From an uncultured Alphaproteobacteria bacterium (lineage in GTDB: Bacteria > Pseudomonadota > Alphaproteobacteria > HIMB59 > GCA-002718135), in the NCBI GenBank assembly GCA_902522865.1, contig CABYXC010000008.1:1-64000 (forward strand): DNA of 64,000 bases, in the 5' to 3' direction. The notes below the pieces were generated by a model. The model did no database searches, was not told the origin of the DNA, and worked only from the letters and a program-made list of their open reading frames with translations. This document shows, piece by piece, positions 1 through 8,188 of this stretch. Each line of letters begins with the position of its first letter. Position 1 is the stretch's first letter. The position numbers were made by a program, and so were the translations under genes.

Positions 1-330
1 AAACACAAGGATGATAAAAAAATTCTTAATATTTTTAATAAAGATCAAAAATCTGACAAAGGAATAGGGGAGGTGGCCGTTGGACCAGATTGTACTGAAT
101 TAATAAATAAAGTATTTAAAAGGACTCACAAAACATATGTTTTAGACTCTACATGGGATGTTAATAAAAATTATGAATTTCAAATTTATTTCTTAAATTT
201 TTGTAGAGAAATTATTCAAAAAAATAAACTTAACTTTGATGATTGGTTAAAATTTCGTTTAAAATGTATTAAAGAAAAAAATTCTAGATTTATTTTAAAT
301 AATACAGATTTTTTAGCTATTAAGAAATAA
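1..330 (+). CDS. C-terminal part of a possible SAM-dependent methyltransferase (5' end outside window)
   Basis: The reading frame is open from base 1, so the gene starts upstream of the window; about 109 C-terminal residues are visible. A GTG lies in frame at 73 but nothing suggests it is the true start. The tail has a tryptophan-containing stretch (DSTWDVNKNYEF) followed by a helical, basic end (FDDWLKFRLKCI). This faintly recalls the C-terminus of a class I SAM methyltransferase family seen in alphaproteobacteria, but no SAM-binding motif is visible here, so the name is a guess. It converges with the riboflavin reductase gene, overlapping it by 18 bases at the 3' ends. Confidence 0.6.
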   Translation, partial: KHKDDKKILNIFNKDQKSDKGIGEVAVGPDCTELINKVFKRTHKTYVLDSTWDVNKNYEFQIYFLNFCREIIQKNKLNFDDWLKFRLKCIKEKNSRFILNNTDFLAIKK

Positions 331-1146
331 ATTAACAATAATTTCATTTTCTAATTCATTAAAATTATGTTTTGGTCTGATAGCTTTATTGAGATTTGAA
401 ATTTCTTTTAAATTTAATGAATTAATTCCGGAACCTATTAATATTGGGGCTATCATAAATTGAAGAATATCAATATATTTATTATTTATTAATTCTGAAA
501 TAGTTTTTGATCCTCCCTCTACTAAAATATTTTTATATTTAAGTTTTTTTATTTGCGTAATTAAGTTTTTAGTAAAATTTTTTTCTTTTAATCTAATTAT
601 TGTTGAATTATTCAATCTAATATTTTTATTACTTTTTGTAAAAATTATATTTTCATTACCGTCATTAAATATTTTATATTTGTTATTTAGCGAAAGACTG
701 CCATCGATAATAATTCTTTTTGGATTTTTGCCCTTTATTTTTCTTGTTGTTAATAGTGGATCATCTTTTTTAATGGTATTTGAGCCTACAATAATTGCAT
801 CACTGATACTTCTTAAACAATGTAGATAAATTATACTCTTGGGATTATTTATGTAATGTGAATTACCATTATTTAATGCAATTCTACCATCAATACTTTG
901 TCCTATCTGAGCTATAACTAATTTTTTGTTTTTTCTTAATATTGGGAGAAGGATATTTAAGATTGATTGATAATATTTACTTATATTAATTTTAAATTCC
1001 AGATTATTATTTTTTATGTAAAAATTACTTTTTCTTTTTGATGATAACGAAATACTATTTTTTTTAACCAATAAATATAAATCACTATTCTTTTTAGAAA
1101 TTTTTATAAAATCTAGTAAAATTCCTATATTTTTTGATGTAATCAT
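313..1146 (-). CDS. ribD: Riboflavin biosynthesis reductase, RibD C-terminal domain protein without deaminase domain
   Basis: This protein (277 residues) matches the RibD C-terminal (DHFR-like) reductase, which reduces the ribosyl side chain of the deaminated pyrimidine intermediate with NADPH in riboflavin synthesis. Family features seen are AQIGQSIDGRIA near residue 80, ISDAIIVGSNTIKKDDPLLTTR near residue 115, the loop ILVEGGS near 210 and APILIGSG near 235. The roughly 75 N-terminal residues carry no deaminase zinc motif (no HAE or PCxxxxxxxPC), so this is a reductase-only protein and the deaminase must be encoded elsewhere. It is divergent from ribA, which supports the pathway assignment. 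The ATG at 1144-1146 is the start. Confidence 0.82.
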   Translation of the reverse strand: MITSKNIGILLDFIKISKKNSDLYLLVKKNSISLSSKRKSNFYIKNNNLEFKINISKYYQSILNILLPILRKNKKLVIAQIGQSIDGRIALNNGNSHYINNPKSIIYLHCLRSISDAIIVGSNTIKKDDPLLTTRKIKGKNPKRIIIDGSLSLNNKYKIFNDGNENIIFTKSNKNIRLNNSTIIRLKEKNFTKNLITQIKKLKYKNILVEGGSKTISELINNKYIDILQFMIAPILIGSGINSLNLKEISNLNKAIRPKHNFNELENEIIVNLFLNS

Positions 1147-1182
1147 TTGTTTTTATTACAATTATATCTATATAAAGTTTTC

Positions 1183-2304
1183 ATGAGTTTCAAATCTAAT
1201 ACAGGAACTATAATAGACAGGGCAATTAACGAATTCAGGACCGGAAGACCCTTAATAATTAAGAATAACAAGGAATATTGGATGTTTTTTAATATAGAGC
1301 ATTCCCAAAGTAAAATTTTTAATCAATTCAATAAGCACTTAGTTGATGAAAAATACTTACTTATTACTAAACAAAAAGCTCAATCAATTTTTAATAAGAA
1401 TATTAAAAGTAATATTTATTTTGAGATAAATCCCAAAACAGATGTAAATCAAATAATAAATTTATTTGTTAATCCTCTTAGCAATAATAAAGTAATTAAA
1501 TTTACCAATATTAAAAAATTCAAAGCTAAAAATTTTCATAATGTTTGTATTGATCTTTCCAAAAATGCTAAAATGATACCATCTCTAGTTTTTAAAAAAA
1601 TTAATAAAAAAAATTACAAAAATATAAATGAATTTGGATTTAAAAATGGAATTTTAATATTTGATTACAAAGATTTATTGAAGCAAAATGAATTAATTTG
1701 TGAAAGTATCAAATTAGTTTCTAGTGCAAAAGTTCCACTACCAAAAAATGAAAATTCTAATTTTAAAATATTCAAATCATATATTGGATCTGATAAACAT
1801 GTAGCGATAATTGTTAATCCAAAAAAAATAAATAAAAAATCTGTTAATTTAAGAATACATTCAGCTTGTTTTACGGGTGATATTTTTCATTCTTTAAAAT
1901 GTGATTGCGGTGAACAGTTAAATCAATCAATCAATTACATGGTTAGAAATAATGGTGGAATTATATTATATTTAGAACAAGAAGGTAGAGGAATAGGATT
2001 AGCTAATAAAATGAGAGCCTATTCTCTTCAAGCAAGGGGTATGGATACAATAGACGCCGATCATAATATTGGTTTTTTAGATGATGAAAGAGATTTTAAT
2101 ATTGCAGCTAGAATACTTAAATTATTAAAAATAAATAAAGTTAATCTTATTACAAATAATAAAAATAAAATAAATTCTATTAAGAAAGCAGGAATTAAAG
2201 TTGAAAATCAAATAAATACAAAGCCAACCTTAAATAAATTTAATAAAAATTATTTTAAAACAAGAGTAAAAAAAGCCGGGTATGGTCTTAAACTAGTAGT
2301 ATAA
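1183..2304 (+). CDS. ribA: GTP cyclohydrolase II, long alphaproteobacterial form
   Basis: RibA opens GTP to the first pyrimidine intermediate of riboflavin synthesis. The C-terminal half shows the zinc site RIHSACFTGDIFHSLKCDC (Cys about 229, 240, 242), the catalytic EQEGRGIGLANK loop and the conserved MDTIDADHNIGF segment. The N-terminal 180 residues are the extra domain found in alphaproteobacterial RibA, opening with DRAINEFRTGRPLII; no complete RibB active site is seen in it. An in-frame TTG at 1147 would add 12 residues, but the ATG at 1183 gives the usual family N-terminus. It is divergent from the reductase gene and followed after two bases by the peroxiredoxin gene, probably co-transcribed. 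Confidence 0.92.
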   Translation: MSFKSNTGTIIDRAINEFRTGRPLIIKNNKEYWMFFNIEHSQSKIFNQFNKHLVDEKYLLITKQKAQSIFNKNIKSNIYFEINPKTDVNQIINLFVNPLSNNKVIKFTNIKKFKAKNFHNVCIDLSKNAKMIPSLVFKKINKKNYKNINEFGFKNGILIFDYKDLLKQNELICESIKLVSSAKVPLPKNENSNFKIFKSYIGSDKHVAIIVNPKKINKKSVNLRIHSACFTGDIFHSLKCDCGEQLNQSINYMVRNNGGIILYLEQEGRGIGLANKMRAYSLQARGMDTIDADHNIGFLDDERDFNIAARILKLLKINKVNLITNNKNKINSIKKAGIKVENQINTKPTLNKFNKNYFKTRVKKAGYGLKLVV

Positions 2305-2306
2305 TT

Positions 2307-2750
2307 ATGAAAAAAATTCCTAAAATAAAACTACAATTAACAAACGACAATGAGTTTGATTCATCTAAATTAAAGAATAAAACAGTTTTATTCTTTTACC
2401 CTAAAGCGTTAACTGGTGGATGCTCAGTAGAAGTTGCAGATTTTCAGAAATATTTAACAAAATTTAGTAAAATTGGCTTTGATGTAATAGGAGCTTCTAA
2501 AGATCCTGTTGATCGGAATAAAAAATTTTCAGATAAGTATAAATTGAAATACCCACTTGGTTCGGATGAAGGAAAAAATTGTGATAAACTTGGTATTTGG
2601 ATAGAAAAATCTATGTATGGTAGGAAATATTTTGGGATAGATAGATCTACATTTGTAATCGATAAAAATGGAAAAATTCTAAATTCTTGGAATAAAGTTA
2701 AAGTTAAAGGTCATGTTGAAGAAGTTTATAATTTTTGTAAGGATCAGTAA
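2307..2750 (+). CDS. bcp: Bcp/PrxQ-type peroxiredoxin
   Basis: A 147-residue thiol peroxidase that would reduce peroxides in the cytoplasm. The active-site signature P-x-x-x-T-x-x-C is present as PKALTGGC (peroxidatic Cys near residue 39), inside the usual FFYP strand. The resolving cysteine that many Bcp proteins carry five residues later is replaced (SVEVADF), so it may work as a one-Cys enzyme or use the later Cys in GKNCDKLG. Downstream elements FGIDRSTFVIDKNGKI are typical of the family. The gene begins two bases after the ribA stop, implying a ribA-bcp transcription unit. Confidence 0.88.
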   Translation: MKKIPKIKLQLTNDNEFDSSKLKNKTVLFFYPKALTGGCSVEVADFQKYLTKFSKIGFDVIGASKDPVDRNKKFSDKYKLKYPLGSDEGKNCDKLGIWIEKSMYGRKYFGIDRSTFVIDKNGKILNSWNKVKVKGHVEEVYNFCKDQ

Positions 2751-2754
2751 ATTT

Positions 2755-3648
2755 TTATTTAATTTTACCTATTTCTTTTTCTCTTTTGATTACAAATAAA
2801 CCACTTAATGTAATAATTATTGCACCAATAATCATATTATAAGTTGGAGTTTCACCTAGTATTAAATACCCAAAAATCATACCAAATATAATTACACTGT
2901 ATCTTGCAGAGGCGGTTAATGAGAGTGGTGCATAAAAAACTGTTAATACTGAAAATAAATATCCGAATAAAACAAATATACTAGAAGCAAGAATATAATT
3001 TACATCTTCACTGCTTACTTGATAACCAAAAATAATTGAACCCAACCCTGCAAACCCAGTAATTAATAATGCTGTCACAAATGTAATTTCAACACTATTT
3101 GATTTAGTTGCTAAACTTTTTGTAGCAATATCTCTAATAGTTAAAAAAATAGCAGCTAAAATTGGTAATACTAAAAGATAATTAAATTGAAAATTTTGTG
3201 GATTTACAACTACTAATACACCTAAAAACCCAATGATAACTGCACACCATCTTCTTATACCAACTTTCTCTCCCAAAAAAAGAAAAGCAAATATTGTGAC
3301 AAAGAAAGGATTAGTCATTAAAAGTGTATAAACCTCAGATATTGGAAGTAATATTAATCCAACCAAAAAAAATAATGCCGTTAAAACTTCATACAAACCT
3401 CTTATATGAAAACTTTTGATTGATAGTATTTTAATTAAATTCTTTTTTTCGAAAAAAATTAAATATAAACCTAATAGACTTGATGTAACTAAACCTCTTA
3501 AAAAAATTACAGAATATAATGAATTGTCATCACCTATATTTTTTACAACAAGTTTGACATAACTATCATTTATAGAGAATGATAATTGGCCTGCCATCAT
3601 AAAAAGTACACCTATCGTCCCAACTGAAAATAAAATCTTGCTTTTCAT
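2755..3648 (-). CDS. EamA-family (drug/metabolite) transporter
   Basis: A 297-residue integral membrane protein with about ten hydrophobic segments in two homologous halves, the plan of the EamA/DMT superfamily. The end of the first repeat carries FLGEKVGIRRWCAVIIGFLGVLVVV, a block shared nearly word for word with the transporters at 44766-45620 and 48923-49834. Substrate cannot be read from sequence; the family exports amino acids, nucleobases and other metabolites, and a few members import. It is convergent with bcp (4-base gap) and divergent from the aminotransferase gene, with only 24 bases between start codons. A regulatory link to that aminotransferase is possible but unproven. Confidence 0.88.
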   Translation of the reverse strand: MKSKILFSVGTIGVLFMMAGQLSFSINDSYVKLVVKNIGDDNSLYSVIFLRGLVTSSLLGLYLIFFEKKNLIKILSIKSFHIRGLYEVLTALFFLVGLILLPISEVYTLLMTNPFFVTIFAFLFLGEKVGIRRWCAVIIGFLGVLVVVNPQNFQFNYLLVLPILAAIFLTIRDIATKSLATKSNSVEITFVTALLITGFAGLGSIIFGYQVSSEDVNYILASSIFVLFGYLFSVLTVFYAPLSLTASARYSVIIFGMIFGYLILGETPTYNMIIGAIIITLSGLFVIKREKEIGKIK

Positions 3649-3672
3649 AATAAAAAAAAATATTTAACTGAT

Positions 3673-5007
3673 ATGTTACAAAGAAATACTTCCAGCCACT
3701 TATATGGATTTACTGACTTGAAGTCATTAAATGAAAGAGGCCCTTTAGTTATTTCTTATGGAAAAGGAATATATGTTTACGATACTAAAGGTAATAAATA
3801 TCTAGATGGGAATTCTGGTCTATGGAATCAGTGTGCTGGTTTTGACCATCCTGGATTAATTGAAGTTGCAAAAAAACAGTATGAAAAATTTGCTGGTTAT
3901 CATTCTTTATTTGGAAGATTGTCTGAAGAAACGTTGCAGCTATCTGAAAAAATAATTGAAGTATCACCTTTTGATCAAGGTCGTGTATTCTTTTGTAATT
4001 CAGGATCTGAAGCAAATGACACCATGGTCAAAATGTTATGGATGTTAAATGCAAGAATTGGAAAGCCAAATAGACGAAAAATTATAACAAGAATTAATGG
4101 ATACCATGGCGTTACTTTAGGAGCTTCTTCAATGACTGCCAAACCATACAATAAAGAGTTTGGTTTACCATCTGATGAATTTATTCATATTGAATGTCCT
4201 CATTATTGGAAATATGGATTAGAGAATGAAACGGAAGAAGAATTTTCACTTAGGATGGCCAAAAATTTAGAAGAAAAAATCATCAAAGAGGATCCAGAAA
4301 CTATTGCAGGTTTTGTTGCAGAACCTGTTCAAGGTGCAGGAGGTTGTATACCTCCTTCAAAATCGTATTTTGATTTAGTTCAGCCTATATTAAAAAAATT
4401 TAATATTCCTTTTATCGCAGATGAAGTAATTTGTGGATTTGGTAGAACGGGAAATTTATGGGGTTGTGAAACCTACAATATCAAACCGGATATAATTATC
4501 TCATCTAAATGTTTAACAGCTGGATACTTTCCTATGGGTGCAGTTATAGTTAATAAAAAATTTTCAGATAAATTTGTTGAAGTTTCAGAAGAAGCAGAAG
4601 AATTTCCACATGGTTTTACAGCTGGTGGTCATCCTGTTGGATGTGCAATTGCTTTGAAAGCTATAGATGTAATTATGAATGAAGGTTTATTAGATAATGT
4701 AAAGTTGATGGAACCCTATTTTTTTGAAAGATTAAATGAATTTAATGATTATGAACACATTGGAGAAACTAGAGGTATAGGTCTTATGGCTGCATTAGAG
4801 ATGGTAAAAAATAAAGATACAAAAAAACCATTTGAAGGTCATCTTAATATGGGAGATAAAGTTGCTAATTTATCAATTGATAATGGATTAATTTGCAGAC
4901 CTTTAGGTCCTGCAATTGTTTTGTGTCCACAATTCATAATTACTAAAAATCAAATTGATGAAATATTTGACTCTCTTCATAAAACTATAAAGCAAGTTTT
5001 TAATTAA
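3673..5007 (+). CDS. Class III pyridoxal-phosphate aminotransferase (omega-amino acid:pyruvate type)
   Basis: This 444-residue protein is a fold-type I, class III aminotransferase. Seen are FFCNSGSEANDTMVKMLW (cofactor phosphate region), the NGYHGVTLGA loop, AEPVQGAGG, the pyridoxal-stacking DEVICGFGRTG, and the Schiff-base lysine in ISSKCLTAGYFPMGAV. Members transfer an amino group from omega-amines such as putrescine, beta-alanine or taurine to pyruvate or 2-oxoglutarate. The exact donor cannot be deduced, though the overall pattern is closest to the pyruvate-dependent omega-transaminases common in marine alphaproteobacteria. ATG start at 3673. It is divergent from an EamA permease and overlaps the convergent acylphosphatase gene by four bases. 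Confidence 0.9.
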   Translation: MLQRNTSSHLYGFTDLKSLNERGPLVISYGKGIYVYDTKGNKYLDGNSGLWNQCAGFDHPGLIEVAKKQYEKFAGYHSLFGRLSEETLQLSEKIIEVSPFDQGRVFFCNSGSEANDTMVKMLWMLNARIGKPNRRKIITRINGYHGVTLGASSMTAKPYNKEFGLPSDEFIHIECPHYWKYGLENETEEEFSLRMAKNLEEKIIKEDPETIAGFVAEPVQGAGGCIPPSKSYFDLVQPILKKFNIPFIADEVICGFGRTGNLWGCETYNIKPDIIISSKCLTAGYFPMGAVIVNKKFSDKFVEVSEEAEEFPHGFTAGGHPVGCAIALKAIDVIMNEGLLDNVKLMEPYFFERLNEFNDYEHIGETRGIGLMAALEMVKNKDTKKPFEGHLNMGDKVANLSIDNGLICRPLGPAIVLCPQFIITKNQIDEIFDSLHKTIKQVFN

Positions 5008-5300
5008 GTTTCGTATTTAACTATAAAACCTGAATACTTAACGTTACTAATGATACTATTTGGGATAACTCCTTCAACTAGAGCTAGTGAGGGACCATCT
5101 TTAGCTTTTTCAGTAATAGATAGTATACTTTGCATATCTCCTTGAATTATGGCTTCTACTTCATCTTTACTTTCTTTATTTTGAATATAACCATTTAATC
5201 CCAAAGATATTGCTAAATCACTAAACCAATGTCTAAAGCCCACTCCCTGAACTTTTCCTTTAATAATAAGTCGATAAGTTTTTATTTCATTTGTATTCAT
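5004..5300 (-). CDS. acyP: Acylphosphatase
   Basis: A 98-residue protein when started at the ATG complementary to 5298-5300. A longer frame back to 5426 exists but would run through the start region of the divergent transporter. Both family signatures are present: GKVQGVGFRHW near residue 16, holding the phosphate-binding Arg, and GLNGYIQN, holding the catalytic Asn. Acylphosphatases hydrolyse carboxyl-phosphate bonds such as those in acetyl-phosphate or 1,3-bisphosphoglycerate. The gene converges with the aminotransferase gene (4-base overlap). Confidence 0.9.
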   Translation of the reverse strand: MNTNEIKTYRLIIKGKVQGVGFRHWFSDLAISLGLNGYIQNKESKDEVEAIIQGDMQSILSITEKAKDGPSLALVEGVIPNSIISNVKYSGFIVKYET

Positions 5301-5353
5301 TAAAGTATCAATATAAGTACTTTTTTTTATCATACAATCCTTCAATTCATTAT

Positions 5354-6232
5354 ATGAAAAAAAGTATAGTTTATTCTTCAATTCTTTTATTTTTTGCTGG
5401 AATTTTTTTTGTAACAAATGATGCAATAATAAACTACCTAACCCAAACAGATGTAAAATTTTATCATTTCATCTTTTATGGAATACCCATTTTTTTATGT
5501 TTCCCCTTATATTTATTTTTTAATGGAACTTTAAAAAAAAATATAAAATGCACTAATTATTTTCCACCTATTTTCAGAGGGTTTTTAAATATCCCTTTGC
5601 CTTTTATTGCCTTTATAACACTTGAACAAATTAAACTTCCAGAATTCACAACATTAAATATGACTGCTCCATTGATGGGAACAATATTTGCCATTTTTTT
5701 ACTAAATGAAAAATTAAATTTTTTAACTTACATATCTTTGTTCATTGGTTTTTTAGGTGTGCTATTTGTTATACAGCCGGGATTTGAAAGCTTTAATATT
5801 TATTATCTAATTGTTCTTATTGGGGTATTATTAATTACAATTACAACATTTATTGTAAATAAATATAATCATGTAACTACAAATATTGGGTATTTTCTTT
5901 ATGGAGGTTTCTTTGTTCACTTTATTTCAATACCTTTGTTTTTTATGAATCCATTAAAAGTAACTCTTTTTGAATTTATTTTAATTTCAACTGCTGCATT
6001 ATTTATTAATTCAGCAATGTTTTTTGCAACTACTGCTTTTAAGATTGCGCAAAAACATTATGCATCAGTATTTAGTTTAGTTTACCTCCAGGTTTTATGG
6101 TCATCTTTAGTTGGAATATTTATATTTAATGAATATATGAATTTATATGCTTATATTGGAGCAATATTTATAATTTTAAGTGGAATTGTTTCATTACCCT
6201 CGCAAATAAAACAATTAAAGGAAGCAAAATAA
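5354..6232 (+). CDS. EamA-family transporter
   Basis: A 292-residue, roughly ten-helix membrane protein. The preferred start is the ATG at 5354, giving MKKSIVYSS and a first membrane helix; an in-frame TTG at 5291 would place a charged leader inside the acylphosphatase start. The repeat-end block reads FLLNEKLNFLTYISLFIGFLGVLFVIQPG, a divergent version of the EKVGI-W-IGF block of the other EamA proteins here. The C-terminal half contains an EKxxYAxxFSLVY-like pattern (QKHYASVFSLVYLQV). It overlaps the FKBP-rhodanese start by one base (TAATG), so the two are likely co-transcribed. Substrate unknown. Confidence 0.85.
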   Translation: MKKSIVYSSILLFFAGIFFVTNDAIINYLTQTDVKFYHFIFYGIPIFLCFPLYLFFNGTLKKNIKCTNYFPPIFRGFLNIPLPFIAFITLEQIKLPEFTTLNMTAPLMGTIFAIFLLNEKLNFLTYISLFIGFLGVLFVIQPGFESFNIYYLIVLIGVLLITITTFIVNKYNHVTTNIGYFLYGGFFVHFISIPLFFMNPLKVTLFEFILISTAALFINSAMFFATTAFKIAQKHYASVFSLVYLQVLWSSLVGIFIFNEYMNLYAYIGAIFIILSGIVSLPSQIKQLKEAK

Positions 6233-6954
6233 TGTATAAAATCTTATTATTTTTATTTCTTTTCTTTTTTAGCTATAAATCTTTTTCTAACGAAATTAAG
6301 GTCTTAAATGAAACCGTTGGTAATGGTTTAGAGGTAAAAAATCATTCAAAATTATCTGTTCATTACATCGGTAGACTCGAGGACAATACCGTTTTTGATA
6401 GTTCATACGATAGGGGGCAATTTTTCGATTTTCAAATAGGAGTAAGGAAAGTAATCCTAGGTTGGGAAACTGGGTTACTTGGTATGAGAGAGGGTGGAAA
6501 AAGAACAATATTTATTCCTTATCAATTAGCTTATGGAGAAAGTGGGGCAGGAAATTTAATTCCACCAAAATCAAATCTTATTTTTGATATTGAAGTAATA
6601 AAAGTAATTCCACCTGGATATAAGGAAATAGATGGTTACCAATTAAAATTAGCGATGACAAATGATTTTAAAATTATAGATATTAGAAATGCAGATCAAA
6701 TAACTAGTAAAAATAAAATCCCAGGAGCAATACAGATAACAGCATTTGATAAAAATGGTAATTTTTTTCCAGATTTTTTTGAAAAGTATAAAGAAAATGT
6801 TCAAATAGGAGAGAAAGTTATTTTTATTAGCCAAAATGGAGACATATCTTCAATTTTAGCTAATGGATTTGTTGAGCAGCTTAATCAAATAAATATTTAT
6901 CATTTAAAGGACGGAGTATCAGGTTTAGAAAAAATAAATTTTGATTTTGAGTAA
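6232..6954 (+). CDS. Exported FKBP-type peptidyl-prolyl isomerase fused to a rhodanese-like domain
   Basis: Residues 1-19 are a hydrophobic signal peptide ending near SFSNE, so the protein should act in the periplasm. Residues 25-125 form an FKBP domain: LSVHYIGRLEDNTVFDSSY, VILGWETGLLGMREGGKR, IPYQLAYGESGAG and FDIEVIKV all match the family. Residues 130-240 resemble a rhodanese fold (FKIIDIRNADQITSKNKIPGAIQI), but where the catalytic cysteine loop belongs the sequence reads ISQNGD, without cysteine, so no sulfur transfer is expected. The rhodanese part may be a binding module for the folding catalyst. It begins on the stop codon of the EamA gene. Confidence 0.85.
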   Translation: MYKILLFLFLFFFSYKSFSNEIKVLNETVGNGLEVKNHSKLSVHYIGRLEDNTVFDSSYDRGQFFDFQIGVRKVILGWETGLLGMREGGKRTIFIPYQLAYGESGAGNLIPPKSNLIFDIEVIKVIPPGYKEIDGYQLKLAMTNDFKIIDIRNADQITSKNKIPGAIQITAFDKNGNFFPDFFEKYKENVQIGEKVIFISQNGDISSILANGFVEQLNQINIYHLKDGVSGLEKINFDFE

Positions 6955-6955
6955 A

Positions 6956-7759
6956 TTAAATATCTATTTTTTTATTATTTTCAGCTGCATAATTAATAAT
7001 AAATTGCCATGCTGATCTACCAGTTCTATTACCTCTTTGTAAGCTCCATTTAATTGCTTCTTTTTCAATCTTATCATTAAAAGGAAGTTTAAATTTTTCA
7101 CAATACTTAAAAATTATATTAACAAAATCATTTTGAGAAATATTATGAAAGCCAATCCATAGACCAAAACGATCACTTAAACTTATTTTTTCTTCAACAC
7201 TTTCATCTGTATGAATAGCAGATGACCTTTCATTTTCTATCATATCTCTTGGCATTAAATGTCTTCTATTAGAAGTTACGTAAAGAACAATATTTTTAGG
7301 TTGATTTTGTATACTTCCATCTAATGTTGACTTAATAATTTTGTAATCACTATCTATTTTTTCAAATGATAAATCATCAATAAAAATTATAAAATTATAA
7401 TTCTTTAAATTTGCATATTTTTCATAAATGACTTCAATATCAAAAATATTATTTTTATTTAATTGTATTAATTTTAAATTCTTATTTTTTTTATTTATTT
7501 CATTAAAAACTGATTTAATTAGTGAGCTTTTACCATTACCTCTTGATCCCCATAACAAGGCATTATTTGTAAAATTTCCTTCAGCAAAATTTATAGTATT
7601 ATCATAAACAGTTTTCTTTTGTCTTTCTATTCCAATTAAAAGATCAAGATCTATAAATCTAAAATGAGTGATTATTTTGAGGTTTTTTATTTTACTATCC
7701 CAAATAAATGCATTTCCTCTTGAGAGTGTAAGATTTGATAAAAAATTAGTTAAAAACAT
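6956..7759 (-). CDS. DUF815-family AAA ATPase
   Basis: A 267-residue P-loop ATPase of the DUF815 family, widespread in alphaproteobacteria and of unknown role. Visible are the Walker A loop ALLWGSRGNGKSSLIKS near residue 92, the Walker B-like IIFIDDLSFE, a sensor segment YVTSNRRHLMPRDM, and the family block LSDRFGLWIGF. The C-terminal helix region WSLQRGNRTGRSAWQF is also characteristic. It converges with the FKBP gene (one base between them) and is divergent from yajC, the usual neighbour of sec genes. Confidence 0.87.
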   Translation of the reverse strand: MFLTNFLSNLTLSRGNAFIWDSKIKNLKIITHFRFIDLDLLIGIERQKKTVYDNTINFAEGNFTNNALLWGSRGNGKSSLIKSVFNEINKKNKNLKLIQLNKNNIFDIEVIYEKYANLKNYNFIIFIDDLSFEKIDSDYKIIKSTLDGSIQNQPKNIVLYVTSNRRHLMPRDMIENERSSAIHTDESVEEKISLSDRFGLWIGFHNISQNDFVNIIFKYCEKFKLPFNDKIEKEAIKWSLQRGNRTGRSAWQFIINYAAENNKKIDI

Positions 7760-7773
7760 TGTAAATACTTTAT

Positions 7774-7800
7774 TTGATTTTTCTTATTACACAGTATAAT
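7774..7800 (+). promoter_or_regulatory. Probable promoter of yajC-secDF
   Basis: A perfect -10 hexamer TATAAT lies at 7795-7800 with a -35-like TTGATT at 7774-7779. The spacer is 15 bases, or 16 if TTTGAT at 7773-7778 is used, which is shorter than optimal. Start codon of yajC is 35 bases downstream. It sits in the 75-base divergent gap with the DUF815 gene. Confidence 0.45.
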
Positions 7801-7834
7801 AAATCTCTCAAATTAAATCATCATAGGTACTATT

Positions 7835-8176
7835 ATGGAAGCATTTGGAACATTTTTACCACTTATATTAATATTTGTAGTTTTTTATTTTTTATTAATT
7901 AGACCACAACAAAGAAAAGTTAAACAGCACAAAGAAATGCTATCCAATCTCAAAAGAGGTGATAAAATAGTAACTTCAGGTGGAATCATTGGAACTATAA
8001 ACAAAGTAGCCGATAATAGGGAATTAACCTTAGAAGTTGCTGAAAATGTTGAAATAAAAATTGCATCCGGAATGGTTGCAGATTTATACGCAATGCCAGA
8101 AGTTCAAAAAAAAGAACCACCAAAAGATGAGAATAAAAGTAAATCCAGCTTCTCTTTATTTTCTAGAAAAAAATAA
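7835..8176 (+). CDS. yajC: Preprotein translocase auxiliary subunit YajC
   Basis: A 113-residue single-span inner membrane protein that associates with SecD-SecF and SecYEG. Residues 6-24 form one membrane helix ending in the family motif FLLIRPQQRKVKQHKEM, followed by LKRGDKIVTSGGIIGTI. The C-terminal tail is charged and low complexity. Immediate position before secD (12-base gap) is the standard order. Confidence 0.95.
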   Translation: MEAFGTFLPLILIFVVFYFLLIRPQQRKVKQHKEMLSNLKRGDKIVTSGGIIGTINKVADNRELTLEVAENVEIKIASGMVADLYAMPEVQKKEPPKDENKSKSSFSLFSRKK

Positions 8177-8188
8177 ATTTTTTTATTA

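Noticed and set aside
1147-1182. TTG start for ribA adding 12 residues
   Set aside because: The ATG at 1183 gives the usual RibA N-terminus and the extra residues are hydrophobic without family support.
5291-5353. TTG start for the EamA gene at 5354
   Set aside because: It would overlap the acylphosphatase start and add a non-membrane leader before the first helix.
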